Shown one piece after another: positions 1 to 9,084 of a DNA stretch of 64,000 bases. A program made the translations under genes and the position numbers. The stretch's first letter is position 1; each line of letters opens with the position of its first letter. The notes beneath the pieces were generated by a model that did no database searches, was not told the DNA's origin, and saw only the letters and a list, made by a program, of their open reading frames with translations. The stretch is from Tricholoma matsutake (Eukaryota; Basidiomycota; Agaricomycetes; Agaricales; Tricholomataceae). The stretch is from positions 930,001 to 994,000 of the forward strand of contig AP026542.1 in assembly GCA_026075535.2 (NCBI GenBank), in the 5' to 3' direction.

Positions 1-2989
1 TCCATCAATGCGGTGTTACAGAAAGCATGGAAAGATGGATTATTCAAAGAAGTTCGGCAGTTAGGTGCGTCTCGTGTGCTGCACAACCTCCTTTCGAGCC
101 CTTAATCATTATCGAAGCAATCCTCTGGCCCGTGGTGCGAGAAGCTCGTAGGTGGTTCTCTGCGTTCTTGTGATTGGGATTGGTGACGACAACTAGGTTG
201 TAGCGATAAGGCGCCATCTACTGCCCAACGAGGATGTCGAACTGACCGGTGCGTAATTGATACATTTGTTGTGGTGGTTCATGACGGCTTATTCCATGGA
301 CGCGAACCTCTAGACAAAGGTGTGTTTATTCTAGCTCTTGTTTTCCTTAGCTAACCCTATTTTCGAAGCTCTACGGTCTGCCTGGCGTGATAGTTACTTG
401 GGAAATAATCATCAACTCCTGTTCGCCAATATTAACGCAATCCCACCAACAGAAAAAGCTTATTCTAACCAAATCGCCATCGTTCAGAGCTCCGGTACGG
501 GAAAATCTCGCATGGTCCACGAGCAAGCGAACCTGGTCTTCACCATTCCGTTTAATCTACGAGAAAAGGGCGACAATCAAGGTCCTTACTTTGTTTTTCG
601 AATTCCTTGGATGCTTCTGATGTACGAACGCAGACCTGGCCTTCCCCATCCCCGACAATGCTGTCCGTGACTACCTCGTCACAGCCTCTCTATCGGATGA
701 TCAACAGATTCTGAAAACCAATTATCTAAAGTTTTTCGGTAGTCTGTTCACGGAAGTTAATGACGAGCTGGAGAAATGCCTTGGAGATTTGAGTAAGAAG
801 CAAATTAGAACCGCTGAGGATTTAGCCAAGTGGTGGTCATGTCACCTAGAAGGCATACGCACAGGATTATACAAAGCGGTGATTGATGGTGCGACTCAGC
901 CCATTCAGGTGCGTGTCTGTGAAGACGGCAAGGAATATCACAGTTAGCCATTGCGCTGGCAGATCCTTCCTGAAATCAAGAGGAGACATGAAGAGTTACT
1001 CGCGAAGCGTCGATCGAAACCCGAAGGCTCCGAGGATTCCGATGACACATATTATGATGTGAAGACGGTTATTGAGTTTGCCGCGGCGGAATCAGCAAGA
1101 GTCGCACTCAGAAAACTCATTCATAAGCTGGACTGCTGGGTTGGGTCGCACCGTATCAAACTCATAATCTACTTCGACGAAGCACACCCTCTCACCAAGG
1201 TGATGCCCAAGAACGATGACGAGAAGACGCTTTATGATTATCTATGTTCATGTCTCAACCAATTTTTGACTTTTCCGATGTTTTCCATTTTCCTATCGAC
1301 AAATTCGAGTTTAGCCCAGTTCGCTGCCCCACGGGCCCTTGCCAAATCTGCTCGCATTCGCGGCGGGAAAGCCGTAACACACGCACCAATTACTGAAACA
1401 CCCTTTGACTGCTCCGAGGACCTCATAGTCAAGCCAGGCGAGTTGAATATCAAAAACATCAGCACAATTCCATTTATGGCACAATTTGGGAGGCCACTGT
1501 GAGTGTTGTTGAACCGTTCCATATTTTATGCTTGACGACATGTTGGGATAGATTTTGGACGCTGTTACGAGGAGCCGGTATGAAGGCATCTGAGCTCCAT
1601 ACACAAATCCTGGAATTGGCACGCGCGAAGCTTGTTGCTTCTCGCGATATCGACTCCAGTTACGACACCTTCTCACGTGCTGCACGGATGGCAGTTCTAG
1701 ACATCCAATTGTCACTGGACTTTGAGCCTCGTCGTGAAAAAGTGCAAATAGAAGAGGCTGGTCTAGTCGAGAGCCATATGCGGTTTGCATATTCTATTCC
1801 TGACCACCGAGAGTATTTGCGGTCTGGATATCCTTCCGAACCCCTTCTTGCCGAGGCTGCCGCCCAGCAACTTTGGATGTGGAGGACGCAAAATCCGTTT
1901 ATAGTAGTCGAAACTCTCACAAATATTCTCGAAACTGGCTTGCTTGACCGTGGAGAACTGGGGGAGCTTACTGGTCGTCAACTTCTCCTCGATGCTTACC
2001 ATCGCGCTGTCGAGCTGGACAAAAGTGATCCCCACAAGAAGATTCCTCCTAATTTCAGTGCTGGCTGTCGTCTTATAACCTTCATCAAAATGTTGTACAG
2101 CGACGAGTGTGCAGATATGGTTCTTGACAGCATCCCGGATAATGTTGAAGGAATCTCGTTTAGAGATGCATTCAAGGACGCTCTTATCTGCTTCACTCAC
2201 TTTGGGAAAATGGCAGACGACACTGGCACAACCTCTACCGCTGCATGGGTAGCTTTCATCCGTCACATGGCGATCATGTGTCGAAACGGCGAACGCAGCG
2301 TCGACTGTATTTTACCTGTCCTCTTGTGGAACACTCAGCTGTGCGAGCATGCCATGACTGGTGTACTTATTCAGTTTAAGCGTCGGAAACGCAGCGGTGC
2401 TATCGCTAAATACTCTATCGATCAAGCCGACTTCAATTTTTTCCCGAAAGCATTAGAGAAATGCGGGCATGGGTCAATCCCCACTTCTTACCGGCCGTAC
2501 GTCAGCTTAATCATGGAGCTAGGAGTACAAGTCAAACTTCCTGAGGAAGCCAAGATCGCCACTAAATATAAGCCAGACAAGTACTCTTTGTCCTCAAAGG
2601 AATCCGACCGCCAGCCTCGAACTCCACCGCCGATCCAGGGAGATCAAGTTCACGCAACACCGTCCAAGATGTACATCCCTCGTCATGGCGAACGACACCA
2701 CCCCAAAGAAGGACACGCCAGATACAATATATTCGCGTACGGTTGCTCCCCAACAGTATACCGCGGCATCGATACCGCCCACAAAGCGTCGTATGCGCTC
2801 CTGTTGAATTCTCGTGACTTCCTCGGAGAGCATCCACGTAAAGATGTCCAAACACTCAAAGCAGTGAGACGGATGAAACCATTTTGGAATGGGGGTGAGG
2901 ATTGTTATCACTGGGTTGAACATGACGATATCCTTCATGGTCCTGTTCCACCAGAGAGGGAGTATTTTCGGGTTGGGAATCAAATGTAG
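1..2989 (+). CDS. P-loop NTPase, expanded fungal family (5' partial)
   Basis: The window opens inside an exon (about 1-64, ending at a GTGCGT donor). Exons I can join in frame are roughly 351-581, 634-908, 963-1498 and 1552-2989 (stop TAG), with introns of 52-54 bp at 582-633, 909-962 and 1499-1551. The stretch 65-350 probably holds one or more introns and perhaps a small exon that I could not resolve. A Walker A-like motif (QSSGTGKSR) is encoded near 485-510, and a Walker B-like strand ending in DEAH (YFDEAH) near 1171-1188. The C-terminal part has conserved-looking YGCSPTVY and NGGEDCYHW blocks. Proteins of this shape are multicopy in mushroom-forming fungi, and some P-loop domains of this kind occur in Crinkler-like proteins; that link is inference. 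The frame is open with consistent intron phases, so it may be functional. Substrate and role are unknown. Confidence 0.7.
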
Positions 2990-3227
2990 CTTAGTGTCTT
3001 TAATGTTGTGATTCTAGCTGCCATGAAAACATAAATGTTTCCTATCAACGTTGAGCATGTCACTGCCGGGTTGAACTGCGCTGCTCAGTGACTCTAAATA
3101 ATTCAGTTGGAATAACGATGGCGTATAACATAAATTCAGATGTATATTTCGATTTTTTTCGCGGTCTCGATCGTCTGAAATGAGAGAAGCCGCCCTCAAC
3201 GGAGGAGCATTTGCATCGAGGGAACAA

Positions 3228-3432
3228 ACAATCAGTTAATTGTTAATAGGACACATGTCTATGAACAATGCGCGTACTATATTTAACGCATCCCTTTGAG
3301 GTGAGTGTTTGGATCCACGCCATAGATGCCTTTATGCCTTCTCCCTCTTTATCTTGCTTGACACGTATATATACAGTAGGTGGTTACATTATCACCTCAG
3401 TCACTTGTACAGAGACTGAGGTGAGTATCTAT
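3228..3432 (+). repeat. copia-family LTR fragment, plus strand
   Basis: The segment matches the U3 and R parts of the LTR seen whole at 50568-50929: the 'catccctttga' block, a TATATATACAG promoter-like box, and the inverted repeat CACCTCAGTC...GACTGAGGTG at about 3393-3424. It breaks just after the GTGAGT that follows the repeat and abuts an LTR piece in the opposite orientation. Boundaries are approximate. Confidence 0.6.
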
Positions 3433-3696
3433 AGAAAGTCAATCCTAGTATGAACAAAAATAGAACTACAGTTGAACTACAGGTACAATAAGTTCAAAGT
3501 AATAATGTTGGTACTCACCTCAGTCTCTGTATGAGTGACTGAGGTGCTAAGGTAACTACCTATTTATGTGTGTGTCATGTATGATAAAGGGGAAAGGGTA
3601 TAAAGGTATCTATGGCTTTGATCAAGGGTATGTCATGTGTTGGATCTACCATATAGGGATGGTCAGTTAGTCCAGCCATCGGCTGGTTAATTTTTT
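3433..3696 (-). repeat. copia-family LTR fragment, minus strand
   Basis: Read on the minus strand this follows the same order as the solo LTR: a 'gatacctttatacc' block, then the CACCTCAGTC/GACTGAGGTG inverted repeat (near 3512-3546), GTGAGT, and an end like GATTGACTTTCTATA. The flanks of the GTGAGT segment are present only once here, unlike the LTRs at 23293, 28398 and 50568. It therefore shows the simpler, possibly ancestral arrangement. Confidence 0.5.
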
Positions 3697-4654
3697 TTGG
3701 AATATCATGTGATGTTGAACCTGGGAGGAGACGATGGCCATTGGGCAAAAAGGTATCAGCAAGCCAAAAACAAGCGGGTGGCATGTCAATAATGCAAAAA
3801 CAGATGCTCGGGTAAGATCAACCTTATGATGGGTATTAGAAGCCCATAGTTCACGTTTGACATTACAGCAAGTTCTGAAATAATTTATATATGGAGGATT
3901 GATGTTGTAATAGGAATACTGATGACGATGAGAACAGGGAGGAGATATCAGATTTGGAGACTCCCCACCAGTCTGATTGCAGTGGATGTAGGATTGGTGA
4001 CCTGATCAACAGCAAAGAAAGCAGTGAGAGTGGGCATGAAGGAAGTGGAGAGGAGGAAGGTGGCAACGTACCAGCAATACCACCATATTCAAGTTCAACC
4101 CTGGCTCCTACAGAACATCAGCTCCCTCTATCTGGAAACAACCCTGCAATGGTGGGCCCTCCAACTCCTTTGCCTATGCCTTCCGCAACATTCAATGCTT
4201 CAATGGACAACCAATTCATTCTCAAGGCCCCTGAGATACAAGTTGGTAGAAAATGGGAAACCCATGACTTGCATTTCATGCTAGCAGTGTGTACAGGTGG
4301 GCAGGCTGTGTTGGAGAATGAGATATTGCGAGGTGAGAATGTTATCATGTACCAACGTGCTGGATGTGAAACCAGCTGGGTCAGTTAAATTGTCGATTAC
4401 AAGTTGATTACAAGTCAAGTGAGATTTACTAATTATGTATCCAGTATGGCTTGCGGTGTTCAGCTTGACTATAGCATCAATGGGTGGGTTTTCGAAGCTT
4501 GCGAGGCAAGTGGAGGTGGTCAGAGATGGGCAGGGAAATGATGGGCAAGAGGTCCGATTTAGCTCCTTCCTAATATGGTAATTAGTTCCCACACCTAGTT
4601 AGTTAGTCCCAACCTCGATGCCTGAAAAACAAAATTTGACCCATTATTTTTCTG
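3697..4654. other. No clear gene; small plus-strand ORF 3954-4388
   Basis: The only open stretch is a plus-strand ORF of 144 codons (3954-4388), acidic near its start and Ser/Pro-rich in the middle. It ends at a GTCAG-like sequence and could be one exon of a decayed gene. I do not recognise it. No repeat or promoter structure stands out. Confidence 0.25.
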
Positions 4655-4785
4655 ACATACCCTTGGCTTTGATCCAAATGCACACCTCAAAGGGGTGCTA
4701 AATATAGTAAACACATCAAAGGTGTGCCGGGATCCGTATCTGGTAGTATGGCATTCATGTGTGCTCACAGTGTACTGTACCAACA
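4655..4785 (-). repeat. copia-family LTR fragment (U3 part), minus strand
   Basis: On the minus strand it begins TGTTGGTACAGTACACTGTG and continues with blocks shared with the LTRs at 23293 and 50568, including 'tatatttagcacccctttga' . It lies just downstream (minus sense) of a copia RNase H fragment, so it is probably the broken 3' LTR of that element. About 220 bp of unrelated sequence (about 4790-5010) separates the two, perhaps a small insertion. Confidence 0.5.
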
Positions 4786-5034
4786 CATTCAATTTGTCAG
4801 TCATGGGTCACGGGCCTTTGTGTCAAAATGAAAGGTCATGGAAGTCATGGGTCACAACAACAATGGATGAACTTGGGAGAGTCAAAAGCATCCAAAAAAG
4901 GCAATTTGGATGTGTTTCTGGCCGAATTTTCACCCAGGTCACAGAAGTTTTCATGACCTGACAAAAATAACTTTTCATCAGGTCAGTCACAGGTCACACC
5001 CCCTGATGAATTGATTGCATTGGTACAGTAATTA

Positions 5035-5300
5035 TCAACACTCCTCCTCACCGTGAATACTCCTCGCATGGAATCAGATTAGTGTGGTCCAAGGAAATCC
5101 TGGAGATAAGTGAATTGTTTGACATCGAGGGCCTTTGTGAACATGTCTGCAATATTTTTGTGAGTATTGACCAAGTATTGACATAAGTAAGCTGCAGTTC
5201 ACATGATTGAACTCATTTGCAGAGGAAGTCAAGAGGAAGTGATATTTTATGTTGACGTGCTTAACAGGGGAGTGGAGGAGGGAATCCTCAGATGGGGTGA
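5035..5300 (-). pseudogene. Ty1/copia RNase H C-terminal fragment
   Basis: Minus-strand translation gives SEDSLLHSPVKHVNIKYHF and then NVADMFTKALD, matching the end of the copia polyprotein at about 28165-28354 of this window (LHSRVKHIDIKYHF, NVADMFTKALE). It is followed by a purine tract (GGTGAGGAGGAGTG) like the polypurine tract of that element. The frame is shifted between the two blocks and the rest of pol is missing, so this is a 3' remnant. Confidence 0.75.
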
Positions 5301-5309
5301 TTCCCCGTT

Positions 5310-6190
5310 GTTCATCGTCGTTGTTCCCCCCCCTCGCTGTTGTTCTCACTGCTGTTCCCCCCCTCTTGCTGTTCCCCCCTCACCATCATTCCCCCCTCAC
5401 CATTGTTCCCTTGCCATTGTTCCCCCTCTGCTGTTGTTCCCCCCTTGCCATTGTTCCCATGCCTGTTGTGGTTGCCATCATGGTTGGGGGTGGGGGCAGG
5501 TGCTGGTCATAGGGTTCCCATTGTCTTCCCCCCATTTTCCTGCCATCCATTGTCCTCTGTGTGCTGGTCATCTGTTGTTGGCATTGGAGTGCTGGGCATT
5601 GGGTGCCTTCACCATATCTCCATGGTTTGTTGTCAAACACCTGCGATCCACCATGCGAGCAGGGCTCACAACTGTGGTGGCAGGTGCCAGTTGTTGGGTT
5701 CCCATTGTCTTTGTTGCCCCCCTGCTGTCCCATTGTTGTTGTCATTGTTGTGGTTGTCAATGGTTCAAAGTAGTAGTACTACCTAAAAACATTGTTAGTA
5801 AAAGAAAGAGAAATGAGAAAAAAAGAAAAAACTTACCTGTGGCCCAAGAGATGTTGGGCCTTTCTTTCCTGTCTGGTTTGCCTCCTCATCGTCTTGTAGT
5901 CACCTCGTCCTCGCTGTTTTCCCTGGTGCTGGGCCATCTGTTGTCACTCTGGGTTGTTTCACACCACACAGCCCACCCCATGAGTAGGGGCTCATGGCAG
6001 TGGTAGGGTGCTGGGGTCGTCACCATCTAGAAGTAGCAACATTAGTATATTAGTTACAATAAAATGAAAAGAAAAAAACTTACATATGGCACAAATGTAA
6101 ATAAAGAATGCATCAACAATCAACAAAGATGCAACATGTGCACAACAAGACCAAATTGTCTGTGTGCATCCTGGGTATATAAACCCACCC
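5310..6190 (-). repeat. GC-rich repeat with exon-like blocks and intron-like spacers
   Basis: The plus strand is a run of C/T-rich simple-sequence blocks. On the minus strand, two segments have near-consensus spliceosomal signals: 5783-5836 (CACAG|GTAAGT ... TTTACTAAC ... TTTTTAG) and 6027-6083 (GTAAGT ... CTAAT ... TTCTAG). The blocks between them are about 190-240 bp and carry a small CCATGAG/CTCATGG inverted repeat. No long open frame crosses the joints with confidence. The same design recurs at about 28860-29690 and 54000-54950. Confidence 0.5.
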
Positions 6191-6439
6191 ATTTCTAACA
6201 GCTAAGCTGGGCTTACCCCCCTTTTATTTTTAATATGTAGTTATGTAGTTTTACAGTTTTACATAGATTACTAGACACTAAGTAATAAGTATTAAACTTC
6301 GAACTGAGGCCTCCCTCTTGGTGATGGGTAGGTCACAGGTTACGGGTTATGATTTCATGACCCATACCCATACCCATGCTATTGCCTAGTTGTATCCAAA
6401 CTTGGCCAAGGGGAGAAGATCATCACAATTGTCCTGGTG

Positions 6440-7599
6440 CTCATTGATGAAGATGCAGATCTACTGCTCCAGTTCCTGGTTGACTCGCTCAGTCTGGCCA
6501 TCAGTTTGCGGGTGATAGGCAGTCAAAGCAAGGAGTTTGATCCCCAGAAGTTGGTACAGCTTGCAAGTGAACTCTGCCATGAACTGAGGGCCACAATCAG
6601 AAAGGAAAGCACCAGGAAGTCCATGTAATTTCCACACATGGTGGAGATAGAGTCGGGTGGCACCCAGGGCACTGACAGTGGTGTGAGTGGGAATGAAGTG
6701 AGCACATTTCCCCACTGAATCAACTGTGCACATCACCACATCAAACCTATTTGGCTCTGGAAACTCCACCACAAAGTCGATACTGACAACATCCCAACAA
6801 CTCTCTGGAACAGGAAAAGGGTGTAGCTCACCAATGGGTTTGCAATGAGGAATCTTGGGGTGTAAGCAAAGGTCACAAGTACAACAATACTGACCAATGA
6901 GCTGTGACATTTGTGGCCACCAATAATTCCATGAGGTGAGCTCCAAGGTCTTCCAGCATCCAGGATGACTGGAAATCTATGAGTCATGGTGTTGGGATAT
7001 GGTGTGCTGGCAAAGGTCTGGGTGGGACATAGATCTGATCCCTGAAATACAACAGGTCCTCCCTTTGAGCCCACTCTGCTGCACACAAGGAAAGGGTGGA
7101 TCCCTTCCTCAGTTCCTTAACAGCTTGTGCAACAACATCCTCATGTAAACTGTTATGGTTTGCATGATGAATGTTGCATAGGATGTCCTGCTCCTTGCCC
7201 TGGGGTGCAATGCCTTCCAATGCCTGGATGGTGAACAGGTCTGGCTGCAACAACACAATGTCTTGATTGTCATCACTGCTATCCCCATGGTCTGCACATC
7301 AGGAGAGGGCATCGGTCTTCCCCATGCTGCAACCCAGATGGTGGTGCAAAGAGAAGTTGAATCTGGATAGATACAGGGACCAACAAGCTTGATGATGGTT
7401 CAATTTCTTGGCTGTCATAAAGTACTCAAGATTCTTGTGATCTGCCCAAATTTCCACTTTGTGTTTGGCACCCTCAGGGAAGTGTCGCCATTCCTTGAGC
7501 ACATGCATTATCACCAACATCTCCTTGTCATGGATCTCATAGTTTCACTCTACAGCACTAAGGCCTTTGGAGTAGAATGCAACAGGATGCCACTTGTGG
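6440..7599 (-). pseudogene. Ty3/gypsy element A: RNase H and integrase (left part)
   Basis: Minus-strand pieces in order: RNase H (KWHPVAFYSKGLSAVE, then HKNLEYF and a KTDAL end, 7590-7299), a linker with an LLYF block, and the integrase (6946-6461). The integrase shows a YWWPQM zinc-region end, SIDFV, SDCGPQF and YHPQTDGQTERVNQ, so the three acidic catalytic positions can be seen. Frameshifts and an in-frame TGA (after SAVE) show it is dead. The frame resumes on the other side of element B at 15106, so B split this element. Its 3' end stops near 6440 without a visible LTR. Confidence 0.85.
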
Positions 7600-8269
7600 T
7601 GTTAAGACTATAGGTCCTTAACTCAGCCTTGGCTTCGTGTGTTACAGTTGGAGGCTTTCCAACTGTCTTGTATCACACTAGGAGACTTTCCTAGTGTATC
7701 GGGCTTCCTGCCTTCACTTGGGTACTTCCTCAAGTCGTCACAGCTGTCCGTACTCAGAGGCTTTCTGAGTGCACCATCGGTTCGTGTATCACAGTCAGAG
7801 GCTTTCTGACTGTCGAGTTTGAGTGTATCACAACTAAGGGGCTTCCTTAGTTGTCGAGTGTTCTGGTTGAGTTTAAGACCATTGATTGAATTAGGTCAAG
7901 CTGAGGAATACAGACAGTATTACTACAGCTTATATACGGTTCGAAGATATCTATTGTCCAATCTGAATGTAGGATCGTTATCAAGTATAATTAGAAAGAA
8001 CAATAGAAGAGACAGGCCTCATGCCTTGCATGAGGTGTCCGATGTCACGGATCCGATGTCAAGGACATGCTGCAGTGCAGCATGTCGATCGTGAGGGTCT
8101 GACGTCATGGACCTCATGTAAAGGGGTTGTCGTACCACGGTGCGTGTGGGAGTGGGTTCGGGTGCATGGAGTCACCATGTGTCAAGGTGTCTTCCGTCGG
8201 AAGAGAGTCGAGTCGAATGAGAAAAATGAAGTGCCCGTACTTGCGGGTTCCTGTAGACAAATCATAACA
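7600..8269 (-). repeat. Chromovirus B 3' LTR (left copy)
   Basis: A 670-bp terminal repeat, TG...CA bounded. In the element's sense (minus strand) a TATATAAG box lies near 7931-7938, so transcription should begin near 7900 and run toward 7600. The part from 7900 to 7600 (R/U5) holds the hairpin array listed separately. The upstream part (U3, 7990-8269) has palindromes such as CCTCATGC/GCATGAGG (8017-8035) and ACATGCTGC/GCAGCATGT (8065-8085), plus repeats of a TCCGATGTCA motif. Confidence 0.9.
7644..7854 (-). promoter_or_regulatory. Array of six short hairpins with a shared loop in the LTR leader
   Basis: Perfect or near-perfect inverted repeats follow one another (plus-strand loop in brackets): 7644-7666 ACAGTTGGA[ggctt]TCCAACTGT; 7675-7697 ACACTAGGA[gactt]TCCTAGTGT; 7716-7735 ACTTGGG[tactt]CCTCAAGT, one bulge; 7752-7770 ACTCAGA[ggctt]TCTGAGT; 7791-7813 ACAGTCAGA[ggctt]TCTGACTGT; 7830-7854 ACAACTAAGG[ggctt]CCTTAGTTGT. 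In the element RNA the loop reads AAGCC. The array lies downstream of the TATA box, so it should be in the 5' leader RNA. Role unknown; packaging, dimerisation or protein binding are possibilities. Confidence 0.75.
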
Positions 8270-8285
8270 TCACCTCCCGTCTATC

Positions 8286-8312
8286 TTCGAAGTCACCGAC
8301 TTTGACTTCGAA
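8286..8312. repeat. Inverted repeat between ORF3 and the 3' LTR of element B
   Basis: TTCGAAGTCA, a 7-nt spacer, then TGACTTCGAA. It lies between the ORF3 stop and the purine-rich tract next to the LTR (minus strand GGGAGGTGA, a likely polypurine primer). Only one copy is available, so I cannot tell whether it is functional. Confidence 0.5.
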
Positions 8313-8329
8313 CCATTCTCCCCGCCCTC

Positions 8330-9055
8330 CTACATTTCCCCGTAGGGTTCCCCGGTCATATTCGCTATCGCTTTGTCATTGAAGTCGTCATATCCTGCCT
8401 CGAGGAAGTCCAGCTGTCTCCATTCCTCCTCCTGTTCTTTCTGCTGCCTTGTTGGGCAGTCGGGGCTGTAGTGCCCAGGGCCTCATCATTTGCAGTACCT
8501 GCAGATGTGTTTCTGGCAGATGAGGCTGAAATGTCTGATCTGGTGGCAAATGAAGCATCTGGCGCTTCTCATGTGGGGAGGGGACCACGGTGGTTGGGTC
8601 GATCGAGGTTCGGGTTCTGGTGTTGTGAGGTCGATGATTGCTAGGGAGGTGTTCATCTGGTTGCTCGTAGAAGGGGAGGCGTTTCCAGAGGTGGTGCGTG
8701 TTGTCTTTTTGTTTTTCTGCCCGTTGTAGGGCGAGGAAGAGTTTTGTCGATGTCTGGGGTGATCTGTGGAGGTATGAGGGTTTCTTTCAACTGCTCTCAT
8801 TCTGTCTGACTGTGCGTTGGCCATGTCTTGGATAGCCTGTTCGATACCGAGGTCGTCAGTGTCGTTCATGGCTTCTTCTAGGTTCCTCTTCATTCGGTCG
8901 ATTGTGCTCTGATAGTAGAAGCATATTCTCGCGAGATGATATCTGGCTGGGTCGTGGGCGAGGTGGGTGCGGAGGGTGTCGATGTTCGATGGGTCTCGTA
9001 GGAATTGTTTGGTAAAGCATCATTTGGGGGGTATGACGGGTGTCTGCTCTGCCAT
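8330..9055 (-). pseudogene. Element B ORF3: zinc-knuckle protein downstream of pol
   Basis: One minus-strand reading frame of 242 codons starts MAEQTPVIPP and ends with TAG at 8330, just after the integrase stop (9085). It is broken only by TGA codons (after PPK and twice after CRYCK), all at apparent CGA positions. The N-terminal half is predicted helical (DTLRTHL, QSTIDRMKRNLEEAM, IEQAIQDMAN). The middle is Ser/Thr/Pro-rich. The end has a CCHC knuckle (CFICHQIRHFSLIC) and a second Cys/His group (CRYC...GHYSPDC). Ty3/gypsy elements normally have their zinc knuckle only in gag, so a second nucleic-acid-binding ORF after pol is unusual. No counterpart can be checked in element C, which is truncated before this point. 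Confidence 0.7.
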
Positions 9056-9084
9056 GTCGGGGTGTGGGTTCTGATCCTGGGGGT

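Noticed and set aside
5203..6006. 267-codon plus-strand ORF in the C/T-rich region
   Set aside because: Composed of simple-sequence Cys/Pro/Ser runs. The splice-like signals are on the other strand and the family occurs in both orientations.
7644..7854. Hairpins as bacterial-type terminators or CRISPR-like repeats
   Set aside because: Eukaryotic retroelement LTR, no T-tracts after the stems, stems not identical and no spacers of constant length.
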